From Sphaerospermopsis torques-reginae ITEP-024 (lineage in GTDB: Bacteria; Cyanobacteriota; Cyanobacteriia; Cyanobacteriales; Nostocaceae), in the NCBI RefSeq assembly GCF_019598945.1, contig NZ_CP080598.1, forward strand, positions 2,852,001-2,916,000: a stretch of DNA of 64,000 nt, in the 5' to 3' direction. The notes beneath the pieces are model-generated. The model did no database searches, was not told the DNA's origin, and was given only the letters and a program-made list of their open reading frames with translations. Below, in pieces: positions 8,942-18,186 of the stretch (the stretch's first letter is position 1; every line of letters starts with the position of its first letter). Made by a program: the position numbers and the translations under genes.

Positions 8942-9739
8942 ATGATTGCTACAACTACAGTTAAACCTACAGCACGCCTGGTTGAAGTTTTCTCCGCTAT
9001 TCAAGGAGAAGGTCTCAACGTCGGGACTCGTCAAATTTTTATTCGCTTTGCAATATGTGACTTGCGTTGTCACTTTTGCGATAGCGCCAATACATGGATT
9101 GCACCCTCTGTATGTCAGATAGAGCGTTCACCAGGATTGCGAGATTTTGAAATCCACTCTAATCCTATTCCTCTGGCCACGTTGATCAAATGGATGGAAA
9201 GGCAAAATTTACCTTTTCTACACGATAGCATCAGCTTAACTGGAGGTGAACCGCTTCTTCATGCTCCATTTTTGGCGCAATTTTTGCCGGAAGTGCGATC
9301 GCTGACCAATTTGCCCATATATCTGGAAACTGGGGGACATCGCCCTGAGCAACTGGACATGATTCTCCCGTACCTTGACTCTGTAGGCATGGATTTAAAA
9401 TTGCCTAGTGTGAGTGGCGAAAGTCATTGGACAGAACATGAAAAATTTCTCCAAATATGCTTTGATGCAAATTTAGAGATTTTTGTCAAGATAATTGTCT
9501 CTCAAAGGACTGATCCTGGCGAATTGGAACGAGCAGCTTTATTAGTTAATGGTATATGTCAGGATATTCCTATATTTCTGCAACCTGTGACACCTTTAGC
9601 AGAATCTCAAAAATTCAGTCAGGTAGCTGTAGAAGCCCCTAAACCAAACCAAGTTTTAGAATGGCAAGCTTTGATGAAGCGATTTGTGAAACAAGTGCGG
9701 GTGATCCCCCAGACCCATAAGATGTTGAAGCAGATGTAG
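8942..9739 (+). CDS. queE: 7-carboxy-7-deazaguanine synthase
   Basis: A radical SAM enzyme of 265 residues that contracts the ring of 6-carboxytetrahydropterin to 7-carboxy-7-deazaguanine in the queuosine/7-deazapurine pathway. It shows EVFSAIQGEGLNVGTRQIFIRF near the N-terminus, the 4Fe-4S CX3CX2C cluster motif at Cys39, Cys43 and Cys46, and the SAM-contact region SLTGGEPLLH. Length is near the family norm. No other queuosine gene is adjacent. It is divergent from the STAS-sugar transferase across a 224-bp gap. Confidence 0.93.
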   Translation: MIATTTVKPTARLVEVFSAIQGEGLNVGTRQIFIRFAICDLRCHFCDSANTWIAPSVCQIERSPGLRDFEIHSNPIPLATLIKWMERQNLPFLHDSISLTGGEPLLHAPFLAQFLPEVRSLTNLPIYLETGGHRPEQLDMILPYLDSVGMDLKLPSVSGESHWTEHEKFLQICFDANLEIFVKIIVSQRTDPGELERAALLVNGICQDIPIFLQPVTPLAESQKFSQVAVEAPKPNQVLEWQALMKRFVKQVRVIPQTHKMLKQM

Positions 9740-9856
9740 GGGACTGGAGACTGGGGATAAAATTTTGGATTTTGGATTTTGGATTTTGGATTGTTTTTGT
9801 CAACTCCAATCTAAAATCTAAAATCTAAAATTATTCTGCCTCCTGCCCCCTGCTTC

Positions 9857-10501
9857 CTACAGTTCACCTTCATCCATAGTTCGAGATTTATTTTTGGCTT
9901 TGTTGGCGCTGCGTTTGAGGGCGGAAAGTCTGGCTTCATAACGGGAACGCTGACGTTTACCGGGGGTGGTGTCAATTAAGGTTTTTAAGGCACTGCCTAA
10001 ACTCTTGTAGGCGTTGGGGAGACTATAACCAAAACGAGTTGCTAAGGCGATCGCTTTTTCGTCAGCATCAATTAATTCTTTGATTTGCTTTTCCCCATTA
10101 TTCTTTTGATAGAGTCGCCAACCGGAAACACCACAAAGCGCCAATGCTAACACCAGCAGTAAGCCATCCTGTACCCATAATTCACCTACAGCACCACCTA
10201 AACCAATAGCCAGTGCGGCCATTTCCCAACCATCTTTAGGAATGGTGTCATTTTGGATACGAGCAACTTCATGCCAAAACAGGAGATTACGCTGATCCAT
10301 TGCTAAAGCATCCCATTTCACCAAGTCGATTTGTATTTCTACTTGGTCTTTACCAATTTCTTCGCAACGGATCAGGGGTGGACTTACTTCGGTTGTTCCT
10401 TCAACTGTCACCCAGCTTTGTAATTCTGGTGGTAGTAAGCTTTTCAACCGTCGGAGTTCACTCATTTCCGCTTTGGCTGAGGAGGTTGTATAGGATGTCA
10501 T
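9857..10501 (-). CDS. DUF3318-type conserved cyanobacterial protein
   Basis: 214 residues; start at 10501 (ATG). The N-terminal half is soluble (MSELRRLKSLLPPELQSWV, then a FWHEVARIQNDTIP segment). One or two hydrophobic segments lie at about residues 93-128, and the C-terminus is very basic (KRQRSRYEARLSALKRSANKAKNKSR). This pattern matches the cyanobacterial DUF3318 family as I know it; no function is established. The HEVAR segment is reminiscent of a neighbouring hydrolase motif, but a second metal ligand is not apparent. Confidence 0.7.
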   Translation of the reverse strand: MTSYTTSSAKAEMSELRRLKSLLPPELQSWVTVEGTTEVSPPLIRCEEIGKDQVEIQIDLVKWDALAMDQRNLLFWHEVARIQNDTIPKDGWEMAALAIGLGGAVGELWVQDGLLLVLALALCGVSGWRLYQKNNGEKQIKELIDADEKAIALATRFGYSLPNAYKSLGSALKTLIDTTPGKRQRSRYEARLSALKRSANKAKNKSRTMDEGEL

Positions 10502-10562
10502 AAAATCCAGCCCTAAAAAATTTCTGTATATTAGTTAGGTTATCACTTCAGAGTTTGACACT

Positions 10563-11062
10563 CTGCTATATAAAACCTAGACAAAGCTAGACTTTACTTT
10601 CTACTTCAACGGGAGCATGGGAGCGGTTATCCCTCCGTAGACTTGCACGCTGTAGCCCAACGCGATCTTTCTGGTGTGAAAGGAGGCAGGAGTTGAAAGG
10701 CAGTTTTGAAAGAGGCCGATTATAGGGGATTTTCAACCCACCTCCAATCATAGACCGCCAAATCACCAGATTATGGCGGGGGACTTAAACCCAAATGGGC
10801 GAGTCAAAAAGGCTTTATTCTTAATTCAAAATTCTCCATCCTCCTGCCCCCTGCCTTTTGCCTCGCCCGAAGGGCAGTTAAGATTTTCAAAAAGACTACC
10901 ACTATCATTGCTTGGTTTTCGCGTCGGCAATAGTCTTAATTCAATACTGGATATCCCAGGATTATATATCAAGATAGTTGATTTTTTAACTCAAGAGAAA
11001 TTGATTTTTGTCTACATAAGTATAGCTTTGTCTAGAAAATCGCCAGCTTAGGACTAGCTCAC
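10563..11062 (-). mobile_element. TnpB-element derivative B (both ends, no transposase)
   Basis: Minus-strand reading: a left-end region (11062 down to about 10888) nearly matches the left half of the element at 27711-27880, including GCCGACGCGAAAACCAAGCA. A right end (10668 down to 10563) matches the other TnpB right ends. About 220 bp of unrelated sequence lies between. No TnpA or TnpB protein is encoded; a 92-codon plus-strand frame at 10773-11051 has no credible features. This fills most of the 10502-11106 gap. Confidence 0.6.
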
Positions 11063-11106
11063 CTTCAAGGCGAAGCCTGTGATAGCTATTTCAGCAATGA
11101 TCCGCT

Positions 11107-11664
11107 TCACTCATTGGGGAAACTTCCCCGCCTTTTCCTGGCTTCCATTGCTTTTTCTAATAGATCCAGTAGTCCTGGGGCTTCTTCCTGAATACTGAGT
11201 AACAGTCTTTCCCCTAGTTCTATATTACCTGGATCTTCACCTGTTACCATCACTTGTTTGAGTCGCGGTAAGGCGATGCTATCAACAACTTGAATTAATC
11301 CGCTTAGGCAACGGTGAAATTGTCTTTCGGTGAGTATGGAGTCTTCTAGGGGAAATTCTATAATGGCACGGATTTCGCCATCGGAGGGATCATATTCCCA
11401 TTGCAGCATTTTGGTTTCCCAAGAAATGGCCAGCATTGTCTGGAGAATAGAAGCTTTATAAGGATGTTCTTTGACTCCTGCTAGAACTTGAGGGGCAAAA
11501 ACTCGGAAAAATTTTCCGTCTTCATCCAATTGCACGACTATGAGAAAATCGTCTAGATGATCAGCTTCTACACCTGTGATAATTCTGTCTTCTGCTTCAT
11601 CAAAGCGGTATTCCCAGCCAAGGTTATCTAAGTAATTGGCTATTTGTTTCAGATTAGCTCCCAT
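11107..11664 (-). CDS. YbjN-like / type III secretion chaperone-fold protein
   Basis: 185 residues, acidic and soluble, without signal peptide or membrane segment. The layout (LKQIANYLDNLGWEYRFDEAEDRI at the start, alternating strands, then an amphipathic helix around LTERQFHRCLSGLIQVVDS) resembles the YbjN/DUF1790 chaperone-like fold common in cyanobacteria. The C-terminal helix ends in a basic KAMEARKRRGS. No catalytic motif is visible, and the function is unknown. It stands alone on the minus strand. Confidence 0.55.
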   Translation of the reverse strand: MGANLKQIANYLDNLGWEYRFDEAEDRIITGVEADHLDDFLIVVQLDEDGKFFRVFAPQVLAGVKEHPYKASILQTMLAISWETKMLQWEYDPSDGEIRAIIEFPLEDSILTERQFHRCLSGLIQVVDSIALPRLKQVMVTGEDPGNIELGERLLLSIQEEAPGLLDLLEKAMEARKRRGSFPNE

Positions 11665-11918
11665 AAAAGCCTCATAAGGAACGGTGGAGCGACTGTCACC
11701 ACACCTAGTTTAACCTGCTATGGGCATTGAATTTACTGTATTCTATTCTTTGGGAAATAAAACCCAATACATTCTTAATTATGGCAGGAGTCAGGAGTCA
11801 AGAGATTCAGGAGATCCAGGAGTCAGAAGTAAAACTTTCTTTCTGTCTAGGGTTTAATTTAAATTTTGTACCTCATTGATATGCAATCTACTGTAAACAA
11901 ATTTATTTACTTTAATTT

Positions 11919-12992
11919 ATGATTATACGAAAATATGCGTTTTTGCTGGCGATCGCTCCTTTCATTTTTACTGTTGCTGGTTGTGAAGGTGATTCAAGTA
12001 CAACGGAAAATACAGCCAATAACACTGTACAACCTGTAACTCGCAATATTGCTGGTAAAGTTAAAACCAATGGCCAGCTAATTTGTGGTGTTAGTGGTGA
12101 GTTACCGGGTTTTAGTTTTGTGGGAACTGAGGGTCAATATAATGGGATTGATGTGGATATTTGTCGCGCTGTAGCTGCGGCTTTGTTTGACAATCCTGAT
12201 ACTGTAGAATATCGTAATTTAAATGCTAAAGAAAGATTTACAGCTTTGCAAACTGGTGAAGTAGATTTATTAAGCCGCAATACTAGCTGGACTTTAAGCC
12301 GTGACACTTCAGTGGGTTTAAATTTTGCACCGGTGGTTTTTTACGATGGTCAAGGTATTATGGTTCGCAAAAATAGCGGTATCAAGTCTTTAGCAGATTT
12401 AAAAGATAAAGCAATTTGCGCTCAAACTGGTACAACTACCGAACAAAATTTAGCGGATCAAATGCGAAAACGAAGCATTAGTTATAAACCCGTTGTTTTT
12501 GAAGATATTAATATTACTTTTGCGACTTATGCAGAAGGGCGTTGTGATGGAGTGACTGCGGATCGTTCAGCTTTGGTTTCTCGACGCACGACTTTACCCA
12601 AACCTGATGATAATATCATTCTCGATGAATTACTTTCTTCAGAACCTTTAGCACCAGCAGTTGCTCAAGGTGATCCCCAATGGAATAATATAGTCAAATG
12701 GGTAGTTTATAGTTTAATGAAAGCCGAAGAATTAGGAATCAATTCTCAAAATATAGGACAATTTGCTAATAGCAATGATCCAGAAATTAAGCGTTTTTTA
12801 GGAACAGAAGGAAATTTAGGTGAAGGAATTGGTTTAAGTAATGATTTTGCAGCCAGAATAGTTAAGCACGTTGGTAACTATGGCGAAATTTATGATCGCA
12901 ACTTAGGAACAAAAACCAAACTCAATCTTCCCCGTGGTCAAAATCAACTTTACACCAAAGGCGGTTTACTCTATTCTCCTCCATTTAGGTGA
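11919..12992 (+). CDS. natF: amino-acid ABC transporter substrate-binding lipoprotein (NatF-like)
   Basis: 357 residues with a signal peptide and lipobox ending at Cys22 (TVAGC), followed by a Ser/Thr/Asn-rich linker and a family 3 (polar amino acid) solute-binding domain: GELPGFSFVGTEGQYNGIDVDICRAVAAALF, TSWTLSRD, CAQTGTTTEQNLAD. It heads a natF-natG-natH-bgtA cluster, the arrangement of the N-II neutral and acidic amino-acid permease of Anabaena sp. PCC 7120. In diazotrophic cyanobacteria this system recovers leaked amino acids. A GTAAA/TTTAC inverted repeat sits just upstream (11891-11908), but it does not fit the GTA-N8-TAC NtcA spacing. Confidence 0.88.
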   Translation: MIIRKYAFLLAIAPFIFTVAGCEGDSSTTENTANNTVQPVTRNIAGKVKTNGQLICGVSGELPGFSFVGTEGQYNGIDVDICRAVAAALFDNPDTVEYRNLNAKERFTALQTGEVDLLSRNTSWTLSRDTSVGLNFAPVVFYDGQGIMVRKNSGIKSLADLKDKAICAQTGTTTEQNLADQMRKRSISYKPVVFEDINITFATYAEGRCDGVTADRSALVSRRTTLPKPDDNIILDELLSSEPLAPAVAQGDPQWNNIVKWVVYSLMKAEELGINSQNIGQFANSNDPEIKRFLGTEGNLGEGIGLSNDFAARIVKHVGNYGEIYDRNLGTKTKLNLPRGQNQLYTKGGLLYSPPFR

Positions 12993-13079
12993 TTGGTGAT
13001 TGGTGATTGGTGATTGGTGATTGGGGACTGGGGACTGGGTACTGGGTAGAATCAATTAATAACTAATGACTAATAACTA

Positions 13080-14006
13080 ATGACGAATGACAAACCCCCA
13101 ATATGGCGTGATGCTCGTTTTTGGCAAGTTGCGACGCAAGTTATAGCTGTAATTTTAGCAATAGCTATAGTTACTATTCTAGTGCTGAATGTCAACCGGA
13201 ATTTACAGCAGTTAGGGATTCAATTTGGTTTTGATTTTCTCCAGCAACAAGCGTCTTTTGATATTGGTGAAACTCCTATTAACTATAATCCTACTGATAC
13301 CTATCTGCGTGCTTTATGGGTTGGGTTAATTAATTCCTTGCGTGTAGCAATTTTGGGAATTATCTTCACAACAATTGTGGGAATAACTGCGGGAATTGCG
13401 CGTTTATCTGATAATTGGTTAGTGAGAAATATCAGTTTAGTTTATGTGGAGATTTTTAGAAACACACCCTTATTATTACAGTTGTTATTTTGGTATTTTG
13501 CAGTTTTTCTGAGTTTACCAAATTTAGAAAATAAAATTTCTGTTTTTGGTTTCATTAATCTTAGTCAAAACGGTTTAGAAGTTCTGGGTTTTAACTTAAC
13601 TCCAGAATTTTTGACTTTGCTATTAGGGTTAACTTTTTACACAGGTGCGTTTATTGCCGAAATTGTCAGAGGTGGGATAAAATCAGTAGCTAAGGGACAA
13701 TGGGAAGCGGGTTTATCTTTGGGGTTAAAATCAACTTTTTTAATGCGGTTGGTGATTTTTCCCCAAGCTTTGCGGGTAATTATTCCCCCACTTACCAGTC
13801 AGTATTTGAATTTAACTAAAAATTCTAGTTTGGCGATCGCTATTGGTTATCCAGATATTTATTTTGTTGCTTCTACCACATTTAACCAAACAGGAAAAGC
13901 AGTAGAAGTAATGATTTTAATCATGCTTACCTATCTCACTCTTAGTTTAATTATTTCCTTGATGATGAATTTAATCAATCTTAAATTTCAGATCAAAGAA
14001 AGATAG
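13080..14006 (+). CDS. natG: amino-acid ABC transporter permease NatG-like
   Basis: 308 residues, first membrane subunit of the natFGH-bgtA system. An N-terminal hydrophobic helix (about 18-38) is followed by the HisM-type permease domain with further helices, and the EAA loop is visible as GQWEAGLSLGLKSTFLMRLVIFPQALRVIIPPL, which contacts the ATPase. The family signature YVEIFRNTPLLLQL is present. It is separated from natF by heptameric GATTGGT repeats (12990-13022). Confidence 0.88.
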   Translation: MTNDKPPIWRDARFWQVATQVIAVILAIAIVTILVLNVNRNLQQLGIQFGFDFLQQQASFDIGETPINYNPTDTYLRALWVGLINSLRVAILGIIFTTIVGITAGIARLSDNWLVRNISLVYVEIFRNTPLLLQLLFWYFAVFLSLPNLENKISVFGFINLSQNGLEVLGFNLTPEFLTLLLGLTFYTGAFIAEIVRGGIKSVAKGQWEAGLSLGLKSTFLMRLVIFPQALRVIIPPLTSQYLNLTKNSSLAIAIGYPDIYFVASTTFNQTGKAVEVMILIMLTYLTLSLIISLMMNLINLKFQIKER

Positions 14007-14194
14007 TTATCAATTGATAATTGACAATTGACAATTGACAATTGACAATTGACAATTGTTATCTCGTTCCCAGTCTGAGACGGGGAATGCTATCACATAG
14101 TCTCTGACTATGGTTTAATAGAAGCCAGAGTCTTCTATAATTAATTCCCATACAGAGTATGGAAAAGAGAACAACAATAAATAAACAATAACCC

Positions 14195-15217
14195 ATGAAT
14201 AAATTAACTTGGTTAAAGAAAAATCTATTTAATAACTGGTATAATACAGTATTAACTATTCTTTGTTTAATCTTTCTCTTTTGGATAATTAAAGGAATAG
14301 TAGTTTGGGTATTTACTCAAGCACAATGGCAAGTTATTCAAGCAAATTTACATTTATTTTTAGTGGGGAGATTTCCCAAAACCTTATATTGGCGTTTGTG
14401 GATAGTTTTAGGAATCATTACAACTTTAAGTGTGATTACTTGGAGTTTATTTACCAAAAAACAAAATGTCATCAAAAACCGATTTTCTAAATTTATCACA
14501 CCTTGGCTTGCACCAGCATGGTTATTATCTTTTGCTATTAATATCTGGTTAATTGGAGGAGGTTTTGGTTTAAAATCTGTTTCCACAAATCTGTGGAATG
14601 GTTTATTATTAACTTTATTAATGGCAATAGTTAGTATTGTACTTTCCTTTCCCATTGGAGTATTATTAGCATTAGGAAGAACCAGTAATTTATTGATAAT
14701 TCGCTGGTTTTCTATTCTCTATATTGAAATCGTTAGGGGACTACCATTAATAGGAATTTTGTTTATTGCCCAAGTTATGTTACCTTTATTTTTACCAAAT
14801 GATTTACGTTTAGATCGCTTAATTAGAGGAATTGCTGGACTGGTGCTATTTAGTGCTGCTTATATGGCTGAAAATGTACGCGGTGGTTTACAATCAATTC
14901 CCAGGGGACAATTTGAAGCCGGAAAAGCACTAGGATTAAATTCAGTTTTAGTGTTAATATTAATTATATTGCCCCAAGCTTTACGCGCTGTAATTCCGGC
15001 AATTGTGGGACAGTTTATAGGTTTATTTAAAGATACTTCATTGTTATCTTTGGTGGGATTGGTGGAATTAACAGGAATTGCTCGTTCAATTTTAGCACAA
15101 CCGCGATTTTTAGGGAGATATGCAGAAGTTTATATATTTATTGGGGCAATTTATTGGGTATTTTGTTATTCAATGTCTTTAGCTTCTCGCAGGTTAGAAA
15201 AGCAAGGTGACAGGTGA
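14195..15217 (+). CDS. natH: amino-acid ABC transporter permease NatH-like
   Basis: 340 residues, second membrane subunit. The protein has two extra N-terminal hydrophobic segments, then the permease domain with YIEIVRGLPLIGILFI and the EAA loop GQFEAGKALGLNSVLVLILIILPQALRAVIP. It pairs with NatG to form the heterodimeric channel; the ATPase BgtA follows after 127 bp. Heptameric GACAGGT repeats lie directly past the stop codon (15209-15246). Confidence 0.88.
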   Translation: MNKLTWLKKNLFNNWYNTVLTILCLIFLFWIIKGIVVWVFTQAQWQVIQANLHLFLVGRFPKTLYWRLWIVLGIITTLSVITWSLFTKKQNVIKNRFSKFITPWLAPAWLLSFAINIWLIGGGFGLKSVSTNLWNGLLLTLLMAIVSIVLSFPIGVLLALGRTSNLLIIRWFSILYIEIVRGLPLIGILFIAQVMLPLFLPNDLRLDRLIRGIAGLVLFSAAYMAENVRGGLQSIPRGQFEAGKALGLNSVLVLILIILPQALRAVIPAIVGQFIGLFKDTSLLSLVGLVELTGIARSILAQPRFLGRYAEVYIFIGAIYWVFCYSMSLASRRLEKQGDR

Positions 15218-15344
15218 CAGGTGACAGGTGACAGTTGATAGGTGACAGTATTAAAAGCTTTTAATTGTATAAGTTATCGTTTTACTAAATGTTATAATTC
15301 CCTTGTCTACAGCTATAAAAAATTATTCAATTGAGGTCAAATAA

Positions 15345-16097
15345 ATGAAAGCACAAGAAATAATAAAAGAACCAATTATTATCGCTGAAGATGTTCACAA
15401 GTGGTATGGTAAATTTCACGTTCTCAAAGGAGTGAGTTTAACAGTCAACAGGGGTGAGGTTGTTGTTTTAATGGGTCCTTCCGGTTCGGGAAAATCAACT
15501 TTTATCAGAACATTTAACGCTTTGGAAGAATATCAACAGGGAAAAATTACTATTGATGGAATTACTTTAAGTAGTGATTTAAAAAATATTGAAGCTATCC
15601 GCAAAGAAGCGGGTATGGTATTTCAACAGTTTAATTTGTTTCCCCATTTAACAGTTTTAGAAAATATCACTTTAGCGCCGATTTGGGTACGTAAATTACC
15701 AAAACAAAAAGCGGAAGAATTAGCAATGCAACTGTTAGAAAGAGTGGGAATTTTAGCCCAAGCAAATAAATATCCAGGACAGTTATCGGGGGGACAACAA
15801 CAACGGGTTGCTATTGCACGTGCGTTAGCGATGCAACCGAAAATTATGTTGTTTGATGAACCGACTTCTGCGTTAGATCCGGAAATGGTAAGAGAGGTTT
15901 TAGATGTAATGCGAAACCTTGCTAGTGAGGGGATGACAATGGTGGTTGTAACTCATGAAGTTGGTTTTGCGCGAGAAGTTGCTGATAGGGTTGTGTTTTT
16001 GGATGGTGGTTTTTTAGTTGAGGAAGCAACTCCTGATGTGTTTTTTACTGAACCCAAGGAAGAAAGAACAAGGAAGTTTTTATCACAAATTCTTTAG
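15345..16097 (+). CDS. bgtA: amino-acid ABC transporter ATPase BgtA-like
   Basis: 250 residues with every ABC ATPase motif: Walker [10 protein letters not shown] (about residues 44-52), Q-loop FQQFNLFPH, signature [15 protein letters not shown], Walker [14 protein letters not shown] and the H-loop TH. It resembles GlnQ/HisP-type ATPases. In Anabaena PCC 7120, BgtA is shared by the N-II system and the basic amino-acid permease Bgt; whether that is so here cannot be seen. It is the last gene of the cluster. Confidence 0.88.
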   Translation: MKAQEIIKEPIIIAEDVHKWYGKFHVLKGVSLTVNRGEVVVLMGPSGSGKSTFIRTFNALEEYQQGKITIDGITLSSDLKNIEAIRKEAGMVFQQFNLFPHLTVLENITLAPIWVRKLPKQKAEELAMQLLERVGILAQANKYPGQLSGGQQQRVAIARALAMQPKIMLFDEPTSALDPEMVREVLDVMRNLASEGMTMVVVTHEVGFAREVADRVVFLDGGFLVEEATPDVFFTEPKEERTRKFLSQIL

Positions 16098-16160
16098 GTA
16101 GGGTTGGCTGAAAACTTTTTCGTATTGCATAAAACACTTGTAGATCCCCCTAAATCCCCC

Positions 16161-16259
16161 TTAAAAAGGGGGACTTTGATTAATTTTTACCCCTGAAAAA
16201 GGGAGACTTTGATTAATTTTTACCCATTAAAAAGGGGGACTTTGATTAATTTTTACCCA
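16161..16259. repeat. 33-bp tandem repeat, three units
   Basis: Three consecutive 33-bp units share the core GACTTTGATTAATTTTTACC with few differences (GGGGGAC versus GGGAGAC). It sits between bgtA and the convergent recombinase gene; a related AAGGTGGGTAAGGGGG tail follows. No coding frame was found. Confidence 0.85.
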
Positions 16260-16319
16260 TTATTAAGGTGGGTAAGGGGGGATCTGGATAAAACCTGATA
16301 CTTCTCAGACATCCTCTAA

Positions 16320-17612
16320 TTAAAAAATGAAATTTACCTGTAAATCCCAATTTTCTCCTTGACGAATTATCTCTATTTCTCGGATAAATTCTCTTAAATA
16401 AAATCGTCTTTCTACTTCTGATAAATCTAACCAAAATTGGGGAATAGAAACTGCTTCAGCAACAGCACGCAAATTGACAGGAGGGAGAATAGCTAATTGA
16501 GATTGAAGTTGAGAAATTTCTGTGCGAAGTTTATAAGCTCTGATTTTAGCTGTTTCTGTATCTAAAACTCCAGTTTCTATCAACTTGGGTAACTGTTCCA
16601 GGATTTGTTGTTGATGTGCAATTTTATGATTTAAACTATTTTTAATAGTATCTAATTGGGGAAAATTCATTCCTGCAACTGCTAAAGGTAAATCTCGACA
16701 AACAATTTCAATTGTTTTTTCCAAAACATCTGGATAAGGAATAGCACGACATTTAGGATTTTGAGGACATTTGGTATTGCGTAAATATAAATACTCTTGA
16801 TTTTGATAACGCTGGGTAACACGAGTGACTATCATTCTAGACTGACATTGACTGCAAATAACCAACCCCGCTAAAGAATGGGGCGCACTAGCGGTACGAG
16901 ATGGTAAACGACTATTGCGGCGTAAAAGTCTGTCAACTTGCGCTGCTTCTTCTCTGGAAATGATACCTACGTGAGTATCAGAAATAATTTCTCCATTTTG
17001 ATAAGCGGTATCACCACGATAAACGGGGTTTGTTAACCAACGTCTGCCGGTAGTGACAGAGATTTTTTTAGCGTATTTTTTGGCGAGATAACGAACAGCA
17101 CCGCGTAGAGAACCATAAAGTAAAAAGTTGTCAAAAAAATCTTTGACTATGGGCGATGTACTGCGATCAATAATATATTTGTCTTTACTTCTACGGTAGC
17201 CATAGGGAACTTTACCTGGTGGTGGTAAGGCTTCGAGACGATTTTTAGCGTGTCCTTGACGGATACGGCGACTACGTTGTTGACGCTGAATTTCTTGGAG
17301 TAAGTTGAAAAGATCAATACGGAATTTAGCATCTGCGGATGTATATTGTTGTTCAGTAGCAATGACTATTACGCCCATAGCTTCTAATTGGTTGAGGCGA
17401 TCGCTCACTTGTGTTAATGTATCTCCTAATTCTTCTAAACGTCGAATCAACAGATAATTTGCAGGTTCTGTTTCACAGTCACTTATTAATTGTTGTAGTT
17501 GCGATCGCTCTCCCAAATCTTGATATATGTGATCTACTTCCCAACCCCAACTAGCTTCATCGGGAGTAGTTTCCAATAGTGGGTGAGTATAGCTATAAGC
17601 AATAATTTTCAT
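16320..17612 (-). CDS. large serine recombinase-like protein with degenerate catalytic motif
   Basis: 430 residues with the serine-recombinase layout: an N-terminal resolvase-like domain (1-125), a recombinase domain (about 126-230: PGKVPYGYRR, then WLTNPVYRGDTAY), a zinc-ribbon (CSQCQSR at about 254 with a second cysteine pair CPQNPKC) and a C-terminal coiled coil (about 310-375). The two arginines of LLIRRLEELGDT match the resolvase active-site arginines. However, the catalytic YxRxS motif reads AYSYTH, so the nucleophilic serine is not obviously in place. XisF-type recombinases of heterocyst excision elements have this general architecture. It may be a domesticated or inactive member. It is convergent with bgtA. 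Confidence 0.75.
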   Translation of the reverse strand: MKIIAYSYTHPLLETTPDEASWGWEVDHIYQDLGERSQLQQLISDCETEPANYLLIRRLEELGDTLTQVSDRLNQLEAMGVIVIATEQQYTSADAKFRIDLFNLLQEIQRQQRSRRIRQGHAKNRLEALPPPGKVPYGYRRSKDKYIIDRSTSPIVKDFFDNFLLYGSLRGAVRYLAKKYAKKISVTTGRRWLTNPVYRGDTAYQNGEIISDTHVGIISREEAAQVDRLLRRNSRLPSRTASAPHSLAGLVICSQCQSRMIVTRVTQRYQNQEYLYLRNTKCPQNPKCRAIPYPDVLEKTIEIVCRDLPLAVAGMNFPQLDTIKNSLNHKIAHQQQILEQLPKLIETGVLDTETAKIRAYKLRTEISQLQSQLAILPPVNLRAVAEAVSIPQFWLDLSEVERRFYLREFIREIEIIRQGENWDLQVNFIF

Positions 17613-18186
17613 TAGTGTTCATTTATATCAGTTATTAGTTATCAACAGTCAGGAGTCAGGAGTCAGGAGAAAGATAAATATTTCCTGTTTCCCCAATCAC
17701 CAATCACCAAATAAGATTCATCTATGATTGCAGATTTAATCTTATAGACAATATCAAAATTATTTATTTCATGCCCTTTTAGTGTAATTAAATAAACCAA
17801 CACCTACGGATTTGATAGAACAAAACTAATCATAATCATCAGTCTCAAGATATATATTAGGAACTTTTCAACTGATTTACGGAAAATTATAAATTTTTAC
17901 TTATATGTCCAATCTAATATTTATTTAAGATTTGGCTTTCCAGGTAGTTGCATTCCTTAAAAAAACCTGTAAACTAATTCTCAATGGTTGGAATTGAGTC
18001 ATCCGTTTCAACCAAAGACCGAAAGTAATCAAACTTTGTTCCCATAGTTGAGTTAGCCATTTTCCGTCCGAAAATGACTACTTGACCTAACTGTATATAT
18101 TTGACGATAGCCGCAAGATGTAAATTTTATCTTGCCCGAATTTTCATGTCTAAAAAATAAATTTGCAAAACCAGGAGATGTATTTT
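17613..18186. other. upstream region of cmpA, no gene
   Basis: A 574-bp gap. Near the recombinase it contains AGTCAGG-type short repeats (17646-17670). Close to cmpA there is a perfect 7-bp inverted repeat GCAAGAT/ATCTTGC with a 9-nt loop (18113-18135), 50 bp before the chosen start. That could be an operator or leader hairpin for CO2-dependent control (CmpR regulates cmp operons in other cyanobacteria). No coding sequence is seen. Confidence 0.45.

Noticed and set aside
8690-9073. Open frame antisense to the queE start
   Set aside because: It overlaps queE and its promoter region, and has no recognisable motif.
10773-11051. 92-codon open frame
   Set aside because: It lies inside a TnpB-element derivative, spans repeat sequence, and has no domain, ribosome site or plausible composition.
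11891-11908. NtcA site upstream of natF
   Set aside because: The inverted repeat has GTA and TAC separated by 12 rather than 8 bases, so it does not fit the NtcA consensus.
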